Positions 16,949 through 25,289 of a DNA stretch of 64,000 nucleotides are shown one piece after another. Each line of letters begins with the position of its first letter. Within the stretch, counting starts at the first letter, position 1. This DNA comes from Claveliimonas sp034178805 (lineage in GTDB: Bacteria; Bacillota; Clostridia; Lachnospirales; Lachnospiraceae), in the NCBI RefSeq assembly GCF_050314255.1, contig NZ_JBNPMZ010000013.1:1-64000 (forward strand), written 5' to 3'. The notes beneath the pieces were generated by a model, which was not told the DNA's origin, did not search any database, and saw only the letters and a program-made list of their open reading frames with translations. A program made the translations under genes and the position numbers.

Positions 16949-18283
16949 ATGGAATTTTTAACAGGAATCAACAAAAAAGACACATTGGAAATCAGCGAAC
17001 TTATGCAGGCAGAAAGAATCGGGCAGAAGGTAAAGGTCAACGGAGCAGTGCATACGATTCGTCATATGGGAAATGTGGCATTTATCATCCTCCGTAAAAG
17101 GGAGGGGCTGCTTCAGGGAGTATATGAAGAAGGCGTTTCCGGTTTTTCTCTGAAGGATGTGAGAGAAGCAGATACAATTGAGGCAGAGGGAATTCTGGAG
17201 CAGAATGAAAAAGCGCCGAACGGCATTGAGATACGCATGGAAAGCGTTCGGATTCTGAGTGAGCCGGCTTCAGAGATGATGCCTCTTGCCATTTCAAAAT
17301 GGAAACTGAATACTTCACTGGATGCGAAGTTAAACTATCGTTCTATCGCATTGCGCAATATCCGGGAGCGTGCAAAATTTAAAATTCAGGAAGGAATTAC
17401 GAGAGCATTCAGAGATTTCCTGTATGAACAGGGATTTACAGAGATCCATACACCAAAGATTGGTGCCAGAAGTGCTGAGGGAGGGGCGAACCTGTTCCGT
17501 CTGGAATATTTTCACAGACCGGCAATTCTTCAGCAGAGTCCGCAGTTGTATAAACAGATGATGGTTGGAGTGTATGACAGGGTATTTGAAACGGCACCGG
17601 TTTTCCGGGCTGAAAAGCATAATACAAAGAGACATTTGAATGAATATACCAGTCTGGACTTTGAAATGGGATATATTGACGGCTTTGAAGATATCATGGC
17701 GATGGAAACCGGATTTCTGCAATATATGACAGCGTTACTTGCAAAAGACTATCAGAGAGAATTGAAAGTCCTGAATATTACACTTCCTAACGTAGAGAAG
17801 ATTCCTGCAGTACGTTTTGATGAAATTAAGCAGAAGGTGTCAGAAAAGTACGAGCGAAGAATAAAGAATCCGTTTGATCTGGAACCGGAAGAGGAGCAGC
17901 TGATCAGTCAGTATGCAAAAGAGGAGTGGGACAGTGATTTTGTATTTGTTACTCACTATCCGTCTAAAAAGAGACCATTTTATGCAATGGATGATCCGGA
18001 AGACACAAGATATACTCTGAGTTTTGACCTTTTGTATAAAGGAATGGAGATCACTACCGGAGGACAGCGTATTCACGATTATCAGATGTTGTGTGATAAA
18101 CTGGAAGCACGAGGTATGGAAACGGAGGGGCTGACGCATTATCTGGATACATTCAAACATGGCATGCCGCCTCACGGAGGTCTGGGAATCGGTCTTGAGC
18201 GGCTTACCATGAAGCTTGTGGGTGAGGACAATGTGCGTGAGACTACGCTTTTCCCAAGAGACCTGAGCAGACTGGAACCATAG
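16949..18283 (+). CDS. aspS2: Nondiscriminating aspartate--tRNA(Asp/Asn) ligase, archaeal type
   Basis: This 444-residue class II synthetase has an N-terminal OB-fold anticodon domain (about 15-105). Its catalytic core is of the archaeal/eukaryal AspRS type, without the GAD insertion of bacterial AspS. Motif 2 is FRAEKHNTKRHLNEYTSLDF (about 219) and motif 3 is GLGIGLERL (about 411). The segment IGARSAEGGANLF followed by QQSPQLYKQMM is typical of AspS2. It is followed by gatC, gatA and gatB, so it very likely charges tRNA-Asn with Asp for later amidation. AAGGAGG lies seven bases before this ATG; earlier in-frame starts lack a site. Confidence 0.9.
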   Translation: MEFLTGINKKDTLEISELMQAERIGQKVKVNGAVHTIRHMGNVAFIILRKREGLLQGVYEEGVSGFSLKDVREADTIEAEGILEQNEKAPNGIEIRMESVRILSEPASEMMPLAISKWKLNTSLDAKLNYRSIALRNIRERAKFKIQEGITRAFRDFLYEQGFTEIHTPKIGARSAEGGANLFRLEYFHRPAILQQSPQLYKQMMVGVYDRVFETAPVFRAEKHNTKRHLNEYTSLDFEMGYIDGFEDIMAMETGFLQYMTALLAKDYQRELKVLNITLPNVEKIPAVRFDEIKQKVSEKYERRIKNPFDLEPEEEQLISQYAKEEWDSDFVFVTHYPSKKRPFYAMDDPEDTRYTLSFDLLYKGMEITTGGQRIHDYQMLCDKLEARGMETEGLTHYLDTFKHGMPPHGGLGIGLERLTMKLVGEDNVRETTLFPRDLSRLEP

Positions 18284-18299
18284 CAGAGGAGGATTTATC

Positions 18300-18593
18300 A
18301 TGGCGAACAAAATATCAGATGAGACGATTGAATATGTAGGCATTCTTGCAAAACTGGAATTATCCGGAGAAGAGAAGGAAAGTGCCAGAGAAGATATGGA
18401 AAAGATGCTTGATTACATTGATACTTTAAATGAACTGGATACGGAAGGAATCGAACCAATGTCTCATGTTTTCCCGGTTCAGAATGTTTTCCGTGAGGAT
18501 GTGGTGAAGAACGGCGATGGCAGTGCGGATACCCTTGCCAATGCACCGCTTCAGAAGGATCAGAGCTTTAAAGTACCGAAGACGATTGGATAG
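18300..18593 (+). CDS. gatC: Asp-tRNA(Asn)/Glu-tRNA(Gln) amidotransferase subunit C
   Basis: This 97-residue protein has the normal GatC length and fold signature: SDETIEYVGILAKLELSGEE at the N-terminus, LDYIDTLNELDTEGIEPM in the middle, and the C-terminal PLQKDQSFKVPKTIG that wraps between GatA and GatB. It stabilises the GatAB complex. It begins 16 bases after aspS2 with its own GAGGAG site. Confidence 0.95.
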   Translation: MANKISDETIEYVGILAKLELSGEEKESAREDMEKMLDYIDTLNELDTEGIEPMSHVFPVQNVFREDVVKNGDGSADTLANAPLQKDQSFKVPKTIG

Positions 18594-18606
18594 GAGGCGC
18601 GGCAGA

Positions 18607-20103
18607 ATGGATATCATGAGTTTGACAGCAGTAGAGATTGGAAAAAGAATAAAAGCAAAAGAAATCTCAGTGGTAGAAGCTGTGGAGGCGGCGCTGGAAC
18701 AGATTGACAGAGTGGAAGACAAGGTACACAGCTATGTAACGGTTGACCGGGAAGGAGCGCTGAAGCGCGCAAAAGAAGTACAGGAGCTTATTGATAGTGG
18801 TACACTGACCGGTCCTCTTGCAGGTGTTCCGGTGGCTATTAAGGATAATATGTGTACTAAAGATATGCTGACGACCTGCAGTTCAAAGATTCTTTCTAAT
18901 TTCAAGCCAACCTTTACGGCTGAAGCAGTTCTGAATCTGGAGAAGGCAGGAGCAGTTATTTTAGGAAAGACGAACATGGATGAATTTGCCATGGGAAGTA
19001 CGACAGAGACATCCTATTATGGAGTGACCAGAAACCCCTGGAATCTGGAACATGTACCGGGTGGTTCTTCCGGCGGTTCCTGTGCGGCTGTGGCAGCAGA
19101 AGAGTGCTTTTACGCTTTGGGGTCTGATACCGGCGGTTCTATCCGTCAGCCCAGTTCTTTCTGCGGCGTGGTTGGTATAAAGCCTACTTACGGAACAGTA
19201 TCCCGTTATGGACTGATTGCTTACGGTTCTTCTTTGGATCAGATCGGACCGATTGCAAAGGATGTGACAGACTGTGCGACTGTACTGGAAGCTATTGCTT
19301 CCCATGACAGTAAAGACAGCACTTCAATTGAGCGAAAGGACTATGATTTTACAAGTGCGCTGGTGGATGATGTGAAGGGATTAAAAATTGGAATCCCAAG
19401 AGATTATTTTGGAAAAGGGCTGGATCCGGAAGTAAAGGAGACTTTGATGAAAGCCGCAAAGGTACTGGAAGATAAAGGTGCCATTGTGGAGGAATTTGAT
19501 CTGAGCCTGGTAGAATATGCAATTCCGGCATATTACGTGATTGCTTCTGCTGAGGCAAGTTCCAATCTGTCCCGGTTTGACGGTGTGAAATACGGATACC
19601 GGACAGAAGAATACGAGGGGCTTCATAATATGTATAAAAAATCCCGTTCAGAGGGCTTTGGAGCAGAGGTAAAACGAAGAATTATGCTGGGATCCTTTGT
19701 CTTAAGTTCCGGATATTATGATGCTTACTACTTGAAAGCGCTTCGCACAAAGGCTCTGATTAAACAGGCATTTGATAAGGCATTTGCTTCTTATGATATT
19801 ATCCTGAGTCCGGCAGCGCCGACGACAGCTCCGGAGCTTGGTAAAAGTTTAAGTGACCCTCTGAAGATGTATTTGGGTGATATCTATACGGTTGCCGTGA
19901 ATCTGGCAGGTCTTCCGGGTATTACAGTTCCTGCGGGAAGAGATTCCAAAGGTCTTCCAATAGGTATGCAGCTGATTGGAGACTGCTTTAAGGAAAAAAC
20001 TATTATTCGTGCGGCATATGCATTTGAACAGAGCAGAAAATATGAAAGACCGGATATTGTGAAAACATGCAAAGAAGACGGACAGCAGAAAGGAGACAGA
20101 TAA
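18607..20103 (+). CDS. gatA: Asp-tRNA(Asn)/Glu-tRNA(Gln) amidotransferase subunit A
   Basis: This 498-residue amidase-signature enzyme releases ammonia from glutamine for transamidation. The catalytic Lys is in VAIKDNM (about residue 79). The glycine/serine loop PGGSSGGSCAAVAA (about 150) and DTGGSIRQP (about 175) supply the cis-Ser and nucleophile Ser. I chose the ATG at 18607, preceded by TAGGAGGCG; the long in-frame extension into gatC is a shadow. It overlaps neither neighbour and sits three bases before gatB. Confidence 0.96.
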   Translation: MDIMSLTAVEIGKRIKAKEISVVEAVEAALEQIDRVEDKVHSYVTVDREGALKRAKEVQELIDSGTLTGPLAGVPVAIKDNMCTKDMLTTCSSKILSNFKPTFTAEAVLNLEKAGAVILGKTNMDEFAMGSTTETSYYGVTRNPWNLEHVPGGSSGGSCAAVAAEECFYALGSDTGGSIRQPSSFCGVVGIKPTYGTVSRYGLIAYGSSLDQIGPIAKDVTDCATVLEAIASHDSKDSTSIERKDYDFTSALVDDVKGLKIGIPRDYFGKGLDPEVKETLMKAAKVLEDKGAIVEEFDLSLVEYAIPAYYVIASAEASSNLSRFDGVKYGYRTEEYEGLHNMYKKSRSEGFGAEVKRRIMLGSFVLSSGYYDAYYLKALRTKALIKQAFDKAFASYDIILSPAAPTTAPELGKSLSDPLKMYLGDIYTVAVNLAGLPGITVPAGRDSKGLPIGMQLIGDCFKEKTIIRAAYAFEQSRKYERPDIVKTCKEDGQQKGDR

Positions 20104-20105
20104 TT

Positions 20106-21539
20106 ATGGCAAAACAGTATGAGACAGTCATTGGTCTGGAAGTTCATGTGGAACTGGCTACCAAAACAAAGATTTTCTGTTCCTGCAGTACAGAGTTCGG
20201 TGGAGCACCTAATACTCATACCTGTCCGGTTTGTACGGGAATGCCGGGATCTCTTCCGGTTCTGAATAAGCAGGTGGTAGAGTATGCAGCAGCTATCGGT
20301 CTTGCGACCAATTGTGAGATTACCAGGGTATGCAAGTTCGACCGAAAGAATTATTTTTATCCGGACAATCCGCAGAACTATCAGATTTCTCAGCTATATC
20401 TTCCGATTGCCAGAAATGGATATGTGGAAATCGAAGTGGGAGATCGGAAAAAGAAGATCCGTATCCATGAGATGCATATGGAAGAAGATGCAGGCAAGCT
20501 TATTCATGATGAATGGGATGACACTTCTCTTGTAGATTATAATCGAAGTGGTGTGCCATTGGTGGAAATTGTATCTGAGCCGGATATGCGTTCTGCGGAA
20601 GAGGTAATTGCCTATCTGGAAAAACTGAGACTGATTATTCAGTATCTGGGAGCTTCTGACTGTAAATTACAGGAGGGCTCTATGAGAGCAGACGTGAATC
20701 TTTCTGTCAGAGAAGCAGGAACGGAGAAGTTCGGAACCAGAACAGAGATGAAGAATCTGAACTCTTTTAAAGCGATTACCCATGCTATTGAGGGAGAACG
20801 TCAGAGACAGATAGATCTGCTTGAAGCGGGCAGACCGGTGATACAGGAGACCAGACGATGGGATGATAATAAGGAATCTTCCCATGCGATGCGTTCCAAA
20901 GAGGATGCTCAGGATTACCGGTATTTCCCGGAACCGGATCTGGTGCCGATAGTGATCAGTGATGAATGGATCGAAGAAATCCGTGCAAGACAGCCGGAAT
21001 TCCGCACAGAAAAACTGGAACGTTACAAGAAAGAATTTGACATTCCCCAGTATGATGCGGAGATTATTACCGGTTCCAAGAAGTTGGCAGATATTTTTGA
21101 AGCTACTACTGCTATCTGCGGCAAACCGAAGAAAGTATCCAACTGGCTGATGGTAGAGACGCTCAGGCTCCTGAAGGATCGCGACATGGAGCCGGAGAAA
21201 CTGTCATTCTCACCGGAAAATCTTGCGAAACTGATTGCTCTTACAGAGGCAGGTACTATCAACAGCTCTGTGGCAAAAGAGGTGTTTGAAAAGATATTTG
21301 ATGAAGATATTGATCCGGATAAATATGTGGAAGAGCATGGATTAAAAACCGTCAATGATACGGGAGCTCTTCAAGAAGTACTTAAAAAAGTAATTGAAGA
21401 TAACCCGCAGGCGGTAGCTGATTACCGCGGCGGAAAGGAGAAAGCTCTCGGTGCATTGGTGGGACAGACAATGAAAGCAATGAAAGGAAAAGCAAATCCG
21501 GGAATGGTTAACCAGATGCTGCGCGAGATGCTGAAGTAA
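20106..21539 (+). CDS. gatB: Asp-tRNA(Asn)/Glu-tRNA(Gln) amidotransferase subunit B
   Basis: This 477-residue kinase/amidotransferase subunit activates the misacylated tRNA. It begins with the standard YETVIGLEVHVELATKTKIF and has the zinc site CSCSTEF...CPVCTGMPG (about 28-46). A C-terminal YqeY-like tail domain ends in MVNQMLREML. The start at 20106 follows the AAAGGAG inside the end of gatA. Together with aspS2 it completes a tRNA-dependent Asn route. The last stop codon lies inside a long palindrome. Confidence 0.96.
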   Translation: MAKQYETVIGLEVHVELATKTKIFCSCSTEFGGAPNTHTCPVCTGMPGSLPVLNKQVVEYAAAIGLATNCEITRVCKFDRKNYFYPDNPQNYQISQLYLPIARNGYVEIEVGDRKKKIRIHEMHMEEDAGKLIHDEWDDTSLVDYNRSGVPLVEIVSEPDMRSAEEVIAYLEKLRLIIQYLGASDCKLQEGSMRADVNLSVREAGTEKFGTRTEMKNLNSFKAITHAIEGERQRQIDLLEAGRPVIQETRRWDDNKESSHAMRSKEDAQDYRYFPEPDLVPIVISDEWIEEIRARQPEFRTEKLERYKKEFDIPQYDAEIITGSKKLADIFEATTAICGKPKKVSNWLMVETLRLLKDRDMEPEKLSFSPENLAKLIALTEAGTINSSVAKEVFEKIFDEDIDPDKYVEEHGLKTVNDTGALQEVLKKVIEDNPQAVADYRGGKEKALGALVGQTMKAMKGKANPGMVNQMLREMLK

Positions 21540-21597
21540 AGATAGGGGACGGTTCTTTGTCCGGTTGATCCCGGACAGAGAACCGTCCCCTATCTTT
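21538..21597 (+). repeat. Long palindrome, shared-core repeat copy 1 (probable terminator)
   Basis: Two 27-bp arms (21538-21564 and 21571-21597) with one mismatch and a 6-base loop form a very stable hairpin that begins inside the gatB stop codon. The outer portion, GATAGGGGACGGTTCT then TGTCC, also occurs in the palindrome at 47061-47130. I recall similar GGGGACGGTTCT palindromes as dispersed elements in Clostridia genomes, but cannot check that here. It probably also ends transcription of gatCAB. Confidence 0.75.
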
Positions 21598-21699
21598 CTT
21601 AAATTCTTATAAACTTGCCTGAAGTGAGAGGACAACCATCCGGCAAAATGCTATAATATGAGTTAACGATAATTATTATGAGAGAGGTGGATAAGAGTT

Positions 21700-24600
21700 A
21701 TGCATAAAAAGGCAATGCGAAAAGATTTTTATATGGAAATCCGTCGAAGCATGGGTCGGTTTATGTCTATCTTTTTCATAGTAGCTCTTGGCGTTGCGTT
21801 CTTTTCTGGAATTCGTTCTGCTCAGCCGGATATGTTGCTGACGGGAGATTCTTATTTTGACCGGCTGAATCTTATGGATATTCGGGCAGTCAGTACCCTT
21901 GGAGTTACAGAAGATGATATAAAATCGATTGCGCAGGCAGATGGGGTGGAGCAGGCTGTGGGAGCATACAGTGTAGATGTACTTTGCAGGGATGATGCCA
22001 ACCAGAAGGTGTTGCATATCGCTTCGCTGACAGATGATATGAATACAGTTGAGATATTGAAAGGTCGTTTGCCGGAGAAAAAGGATGAGTGTCTGGTGGA
22101 TGCCAGAACGAACTATAAGATTGGTGATGTTATCTGGGTAGAGTCAGGAAACGATACACCGATTACGGATACTCTTCGGACAGATAAGCTGAAAGTAGTG
22201 GGAATCGGCAGCAGTCCCTGCTATATTTCTCTGAATCGTGGCAGTTCCATGATAGGAACCGGAAGTGTCAGTGGATTTGTGATGGTGGAAGAATCGGCAT
22301 TTCATACGGATGTTTTTACAGAAATATACATACGTACAGAAGATACAGAGGAACTTCAGGCTTATAGTGATCCCTATGAAGACAAAGTAGAAGAAATTAT
22401 AGAAAATGTGGAAGCAATCGCTGAAACCCGTGGAAAGATTCGAAGAGATTCACTGGTTGGAGAAGCAAATGAAGAGCTTGAAGACGCAAAAAAGAAATTG
22501 GAAGACGGAAAGAAAGAAGCTGTGGAAAAGCTTAATGACGCCAGGGTTCAGATAGCGGATGGAGAAAAGCAGATCAGCGATGCAAAAATGCAGATAGCAG
22601 AGGGTGAGAGCCAGATTGCTTCTGGGAAGATAACGCTGACAGAAAAACAGCAGGAACTGAATACTGCAAAAACACAGTATCAGTCCGGCAAACAGCAGTA
22701 TGAGGCTGGATTAATGCAATATCAGCAGGGGGCGGAAGCATATGAAGAAGGGCTGGCACAGTATCAGCAGGGCGTGGCGGCATATGAAGAAGGAATGGCA
22801 CAGTATCAGCAGGGAGCAGAGAAGTTCCGGCAGCAGAAGGCAGAATATGAAACTGTGATTCAGGCGGGAAGGGAAGAACTGGAGAAGCAGAGAATCAGTC
22901 TCGATGCAACCTGGGAATACTATAATATGATAAAAGAGATTCCGGGAAAAGAAAAAGAGGCAGAAGAAATAAAGGTTCAGCTTGATGCGGGAGAGGCTGC
23001 ATATGCGAATGCGAAGGAAGAACTGGATGGTTATGAACGGCAGTTGGCTGAGGGAGAGGCTGAATTAGAAGAAACAAGGATTCGATTGGAGGCTGTAAAA
23101 GAGCAATTAGAAGAAAATAAGGGACTCCTTGATCAGACAGGGGCCGATCTTTCTATGGCAAAGGCTCAGCTTGATGCATCTGATACACAACTGAAGGAGG
23201 CAGAAGCCCAGATTGCAGACGGGCAGACACAGATTGACAGCGGGTGGGCAGAACTTCGTACACAGGAAGGAAAGCTCGTAGAAGCGAAAGCTGAGATTGC
23301 ATCGAAAGAACCGGAGCTTGCAGATGCGAGAATAGAACTTGCTGAGGCGGAACAGGAAGCCTGGAAGGAAATTGCAGAGGGAGAGGCAAAGATTGCGGAT
23401 GCGGTAGAAGAAATTCAGAATATTCCGGAAGCAAAGTGGTATATAAATGATAGAAGTGCCCTTCCGGAACATATGGGGTATGGAGAAAATGCAGATCGAA
23501 TGAAAGCAATAGGACAGGTGTTTCCGGTGCTGTTTTTCCTTGTGGCAGCGCTTATCAGTCTTACCAGTATGACGCGTATGGTAGAGGAACAGAGAACCCA
23601 GATAGGAACCATGAAAGCGTTGGGATATGGTAAATTCGCTATTGCGTCTAAATATCTGGGATATGCTTTTGCGGCTACATTAGGAGGAAGTGTACTTGGC
23701 GTACTGATAGGAGAGAAAGTAATTCCATATATAATAGTCTATGCATACAGCAGGACGATTTACCCCTATATGATGGATATAAAGGTTCCATATAATATGG
23801 ACTATGCTGTGATGGCGACGGCCGCCGCTCTTTTGTGTACTCTGGCAGCGACTATGATCGCCTGCTACAGAGAGCTGGCATCGCAGCCTGCGGTACTGAT
23901 GCGTCCGCCTGCACCGAAAAAAGGAAAACGTGTTTTCGTGGAACGGATTACATTTATATGGAAACATCTGAGTTTTATCTGGAAATCAACGATTCGGAAT
24001 ATGTTCCGTTATAAAAAACGTTTTTTTATGACTATATTTGGAATCGGCGGCTGTATGGGATTGATGCTGGTGGGATTTGGCCTTAAGGATTCTATCTTTG
24101 AGATTGCCGGTATTCAGTACAAAGAAATTCAGATATATGACGGTATGGCTTATCTTAAAGAGGATGTTTCGGAGGAGGATCGGGAAACTCTTATGGATGA
24201 TCTTGAAGCAGATCAAGGAGTGGAGTCGTTTCTGAATATGAATATGAAAAATGTGACGCTGATCAAAGATTCTGTTAAATGGAATGTGTATCAGGCAGTA
24301 CCGGAGGATATGAAGGAGATAGATTCCTTTGTAAAATTCCATGACAGAATTTCCGGGGAAGTTTATGAACTGGATGATGAGGGAGTCATTCTTAATGAAA
24401 AATCAGCGAAGAAGCTGGGGGTAAAGGTCGGTGATACTTTAGAGATACAGGATACGGAAAATGGTAATCATGAGGTAAAAGTAGCACATATCTGCGAAAA
24501 TTATATGAGCCACTATCTGTATATGTCAAAAAATCTTTACGAGGAAATCTATGGCAGAGATTTTGAACCAAATTGTATATACTTTACTGCTTCTGATGAT

Positions 24601-25113
24601 AAAGGTACAAAACTGGAAGAAACAGGTGAGAGAATTTTGAATGAGGAGGCTGTTCTGAATGTAAGTTATCTCAGTGATATTGAAGAGCAGTTGAATAATA
24701 TGCTGAAGACGCTGAATCTGGTTACTATGGTACTGATTATATCTGCCGGTATGCTTGCTTTTGTGGTGCTCTATAATCTGAATAATATTAATATCACAGA
24801 GCGGCGCAGAGAACTTGCCACGCTGAAGGTTCTGGGATTTTATGATCAGGAGGTCAGTGCCTATGTGTACAGGGAGAATATTATTCTTACATTGATCGGA
24901 GTCGTGGTTGGTTGTGGCCTTGGAGCGGTGCTGCACAGGTTTATTATTGAGACAGTGGAAGTTGATTCTGTAATGTTTGGAAGAATTATCAATAGAACCA
25001 GTTATATTTACAGTATGTTATTTACTATAGGATTTTCCTGTTTTGTAAACTGGGTAATGTACTTCAAGTTGAAAAAAATAGACATGGTAGAGTCTTTGAA
25101 GAGCGTGGAGTAG
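21700..25113 (+). CDS. Giant FtsX-type ABC transporter permease with extracellular coiled coil
   Basis: This 1137-residue protein has an N-terminal anchor (about residues 18-40) and a MacB-like periplasmic-type segment. A very long Glu/Gln/Ala-rich coiled coil follows (about 245-575). The first FtsX domain is near 605-735 (VFPVLFFLVAALISLTSMTR), with a second core near 770-800 and 1000-1130 (LVTMVLIISAGMLAFVV, RRRELATLKVLGF). Both halves keep the FtsX pattern EEQRTQIGTMKALGYG. No ATPase gene is adjacent, so its partner is encoded elsewhere or on another operon. Family members act in envelope remodelling or lipid/peptide export. A TATAAT at 21652-21657 with a weak -35 (AGGACA, 17 bp) lies upstream. 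Confidence 0.85.
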   Translation: MHKKAMRKDFYMEIRRSMGRFMSIFFIVALGVAFFSGIRSAQPDMLLTGDSYFDRLNLMDIRAVSTLGVTEDDIKSIAQADGVEQAVGAYSVDVLCRDDANQKVLHIASLTDDMNTVEILKGRLPEKKDECLVDARTNYKIGDVIWVESGNDTPITDTLRTDKLKVVGIGSSPCYISLNRGSSMIGTGSVSGFVMVEESAFHTDVFTEIYIRTEDTEELQAYSDPYEDKVEEIIENVEAIAETRGKIRRDSLVGEANEELEDAKKKLEDGKKEAVEKLNDARVQIADGEKQISDAKMQIAEGESQIASGKITLTEKQQELNTAKTQYQSGKQQYEAGLMQYQQGAEAYEEGLAQYQQGVAAYEEGMAQYQQGAEKFRQQKAEYETVIQAGREELEKQRISLDATWEYYNMIKEIPGKEKEAEEIKVQLDAGEAAYANAKEELDGYERQLAEGEAELEETRIRLEAVKEQLEENKGLLDQTGADLSMAKAQLDASDTQLKEAEAQIADGQTQIDSGWAELRTQEGKLVEAKAEIASKEPELADARIELAEAEQEAWKEIAEGEAKIADAVEEIQNIPEAKWYINDRSALPEHMGYGENADRMKAIGQVFPVLFFLVAALISLTSMTRMVEEQRTQIGTMKALGYGKFAIASKYLGYAFAATLGGSVLGVLIGEKVIPYIIVYAYSRTIYPYMMDIKVPYNMDYAVMATAAALLCTLAATMIACYRELASQPAVLMRPPAPKKGKRVFVERITFIWKHLSFIWKSTIRNMFRYKKRFFMTIFGIGGCMGLMLVGFGLKDSIFEIAGIQYKEIQIYDGMAYLKEDVSEEDRETLMDDLEADQGVESFLNMNMKNVTLIKDSVKWNVYQAVPEDMKEIDSFVKFHDRISGEVYELDDEGVILNEKSAKKLGVKVGDTLEIQDTENGNHEVKVAHICENYMSHYLYMSKNLYEEIYGRDFEPNCIYFTASDDKGTKLEETGERILNEEAVLNVSYLSDIEEQLNNMLKTLNLVTMVLIISAGMLAFVVLYNLNNINITERRRELATLKVLGFYDQEVSAYVYRENIILTLIGVVVGCGLGAVLHRFIIETVEVDSVMFGRIINRTSYIYSMLFTIGFSCFVNWVMYFKLKKIDMVESLKSVE
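22675..22830 (+). repeat. 42-bp tandem repeats inside the permease gene
   Basis: Units starting at 22675, 22717, 22759 and 22801 (last one partial) encode 14-residue blocks of the form QYQQGxxAYEEGxA. They extend the coiled coil and could vary in number between strains. Confidence 0.8.
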
Positions 25114-25152
25114 AGAAAAATTTATAAAAAGTTTATATTCTTAAGAAAATTG

Positions 25153-25179
25153 TTAGCACTCTTGTTGAAAGAGTGCTAA
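25153..25179 (+). promoter_or_regulatory. CIRCE operator (HrcA binding site)
   Basis: TTAGCACTC (25153-25161), nine bases, GAGTGCTAA (25171-25179): an exact match to the CIRCE consensus. It lies seven bases upstream of the -35 element of the htpG promoter. HrcA, the class I heat-shock repressor, should bind it. Confidence 0.95.
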
Positions 25180-25186
25180 TTTTCTA

Positions 25187-25215
25187 TTGACATTTGAAAT
25201 TCTGGGTATTATCAT
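25187..25215 (+). promoter_or_regulatory. Predicted htpG promoter
   Basis: TTGACA (25187-25192), 17-bp spacer, TATCAT (25210-25215), leaving a leader of about 70 bases before htpG. Confidence 0.7.
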
Positions 25216-25289
25216 GTTCATTAGCAAGTGAAGAAGTAAAAATTTCACAAAAAAGTTGTCAAATAATATAAAATTAAGGAGTGATATAC

